NCBI GenBank assembly: GCA_022842745.1
Contig: JALHPA010000223.1
Location: forward strand, 1-5,830
Direction of reading: 5' to 3'
DNA length: 5,830 nucleotides
Origin: Pirellulales bacterium
Lineage (GTDB): Bacteria; Planctomycetota; Planctomycetia; Pirellulales; JALHPA01
How positions within the stretch are numbered: the stretch's first letter is position 1; each line of letters opens with the position of its first letter. Shown one piece after another: positions 5,486 through 5,830 of this stretch. Below the pieces are notes generated by a model that made no database searches, was not told the origin of the DNA, and worked only from the letters and a program-made list of their open reading frames with translations. The translations under genes and the position numbers were made by a program.

Positions 5486-5830
5486 ATGTCCAGATTCCGC
5501 GTCGTGCTTACCGATTTTATCGCCGGCGATCCACTTCCCGAGCGGCAGGTCCTGGGAGATGTCGCGACCGTCGAGGCATTGAACGCCTTTAGCGAGCCCG
5601 AGCTTTGCGGGCGCATCGAGACGGCCGACGCGATCATGCTCTTCCACAATTTGGCCCTGACGAGGTACACGCTCGAGCGACTCGAACGCTGCAAGCTGAT
5701 CGTTCGCTGCGGCGTCGGCATCGACAACGTCGACCGCGAATTCGCCCGGGCAAGGGGAATTGCCGTCTGCAATGTGCCCGATTACGGCACCGAGGAAGTC
5801 GCCGATTCCGCCCTCGGCATGTTGCTCGCC
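5486..5830 (+). CDS. D-isomer-specific 2-hydroxyacid dehydrogenase family protein, N-terminal part
   Basis: The first 115 residues of an NAD-dependent D-2-hydroxyacid dehydrogenase; the gene continues past the right edge. The segment VRCGVGIDNVDREFARARGIAVCNVPDYGTEEVADSALGMLLA (residues 73-115) is the family's conserved end of the substrate-binding domain and its entry into the nucleotide-binding domain. The VPDYGTEEVAD form is closest to the CtBP-like branch, whose members have varied or unknown substrates. The GxGxxG NAD site and the catalytic Arg, Glu and His lie outside the window, so substrate and activity are open. There is no signal peptide, so it should be cytoplasmic. ATG 5486 precedes the first beta strand (FRVVLTD) at the expected place, and no downstream start would keep the fold. 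No Shine-Dalgarno is clear. It begins only 24 nt after the terminator T-run. Confidence 0.88.
   Translation, partial: MSRFRVVLTDFIAGDPLPERQVLGDVATVEALNAFSEPELCGRIETADAIMLFHNLALTRYTLERLERCKLIVRCGVGIDNVDREFARARGIAVCNVPDYGTEEVADSALGMLLA

Overview
This GC-rich window looks like chromosomal DNA of a planctomycete, probably of the Pirellulales type. That assignment is an inference from gene style and not from any marker gene. The signs are a soluble Hanks-type Ser/Thr kinase with an HGD catalytic loop, a 6-pyruvoyl-tetrahydropterin-synthase-like protein with a mid-protein insertion, a large lipoprotein alpha/beta hydrolase, a small secreted protein built of YYAP repeats, and mostly absent Shine-Dalgarno sequences. 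I see no IS element, tRNA, rRNA, CRISPR array or phage gene.

Layout. On the minus strand at the left are the 5' part of a penicillin-acylase-family (S45, Ntn-hydrolase) gene that runs off the left edge (1-447) and, 193 bp upstream of it, a complete Ser/Thr protein kinase gene (641-1552). A 318-bp divergent spacer (1553-1870) separates these from the plus-strand genes. Those are a QueD/PTPS-family pterin enzyme (1871-2368), a lipoprotein lipase/esterase-like alpha/beta hydrolase with a large unassigned N-terminal region (2480-4525), a 349-bp spacer with a perfect 9-bp-arm dyad (4526-4874), a secreted Tyr/Pro/Thr-rich YYAP-repeat protein (4875-5357), a strong intrinsic terminator (5420-5461), and the N-terminal part of a D-isomer-specific 2-hydroxyacid dehydrogenase that runs off the right edge (from 5486).

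The genes do not make an obvious single pathway. Three products (acylase, lipoprotein hydrolase, YYAP protein) carry export signals and should act at or beyond the inner membrane; the kinase, pterin enzyme and dehydrogenase look cytoplasmic. Kinase and acylase could be co-transcribed, since no terminator is visible between them. The YYAP gene looks monocistronic, with its own RBS and a strong terminator.

I did not find a clear new multi-gene system. The points most worth a second look are the YYAP-repeat protein with its layered DNA duplications, the isolated dyad in front of it, and the terminator only 24 nt upstream of the dehydrogenase start codon.
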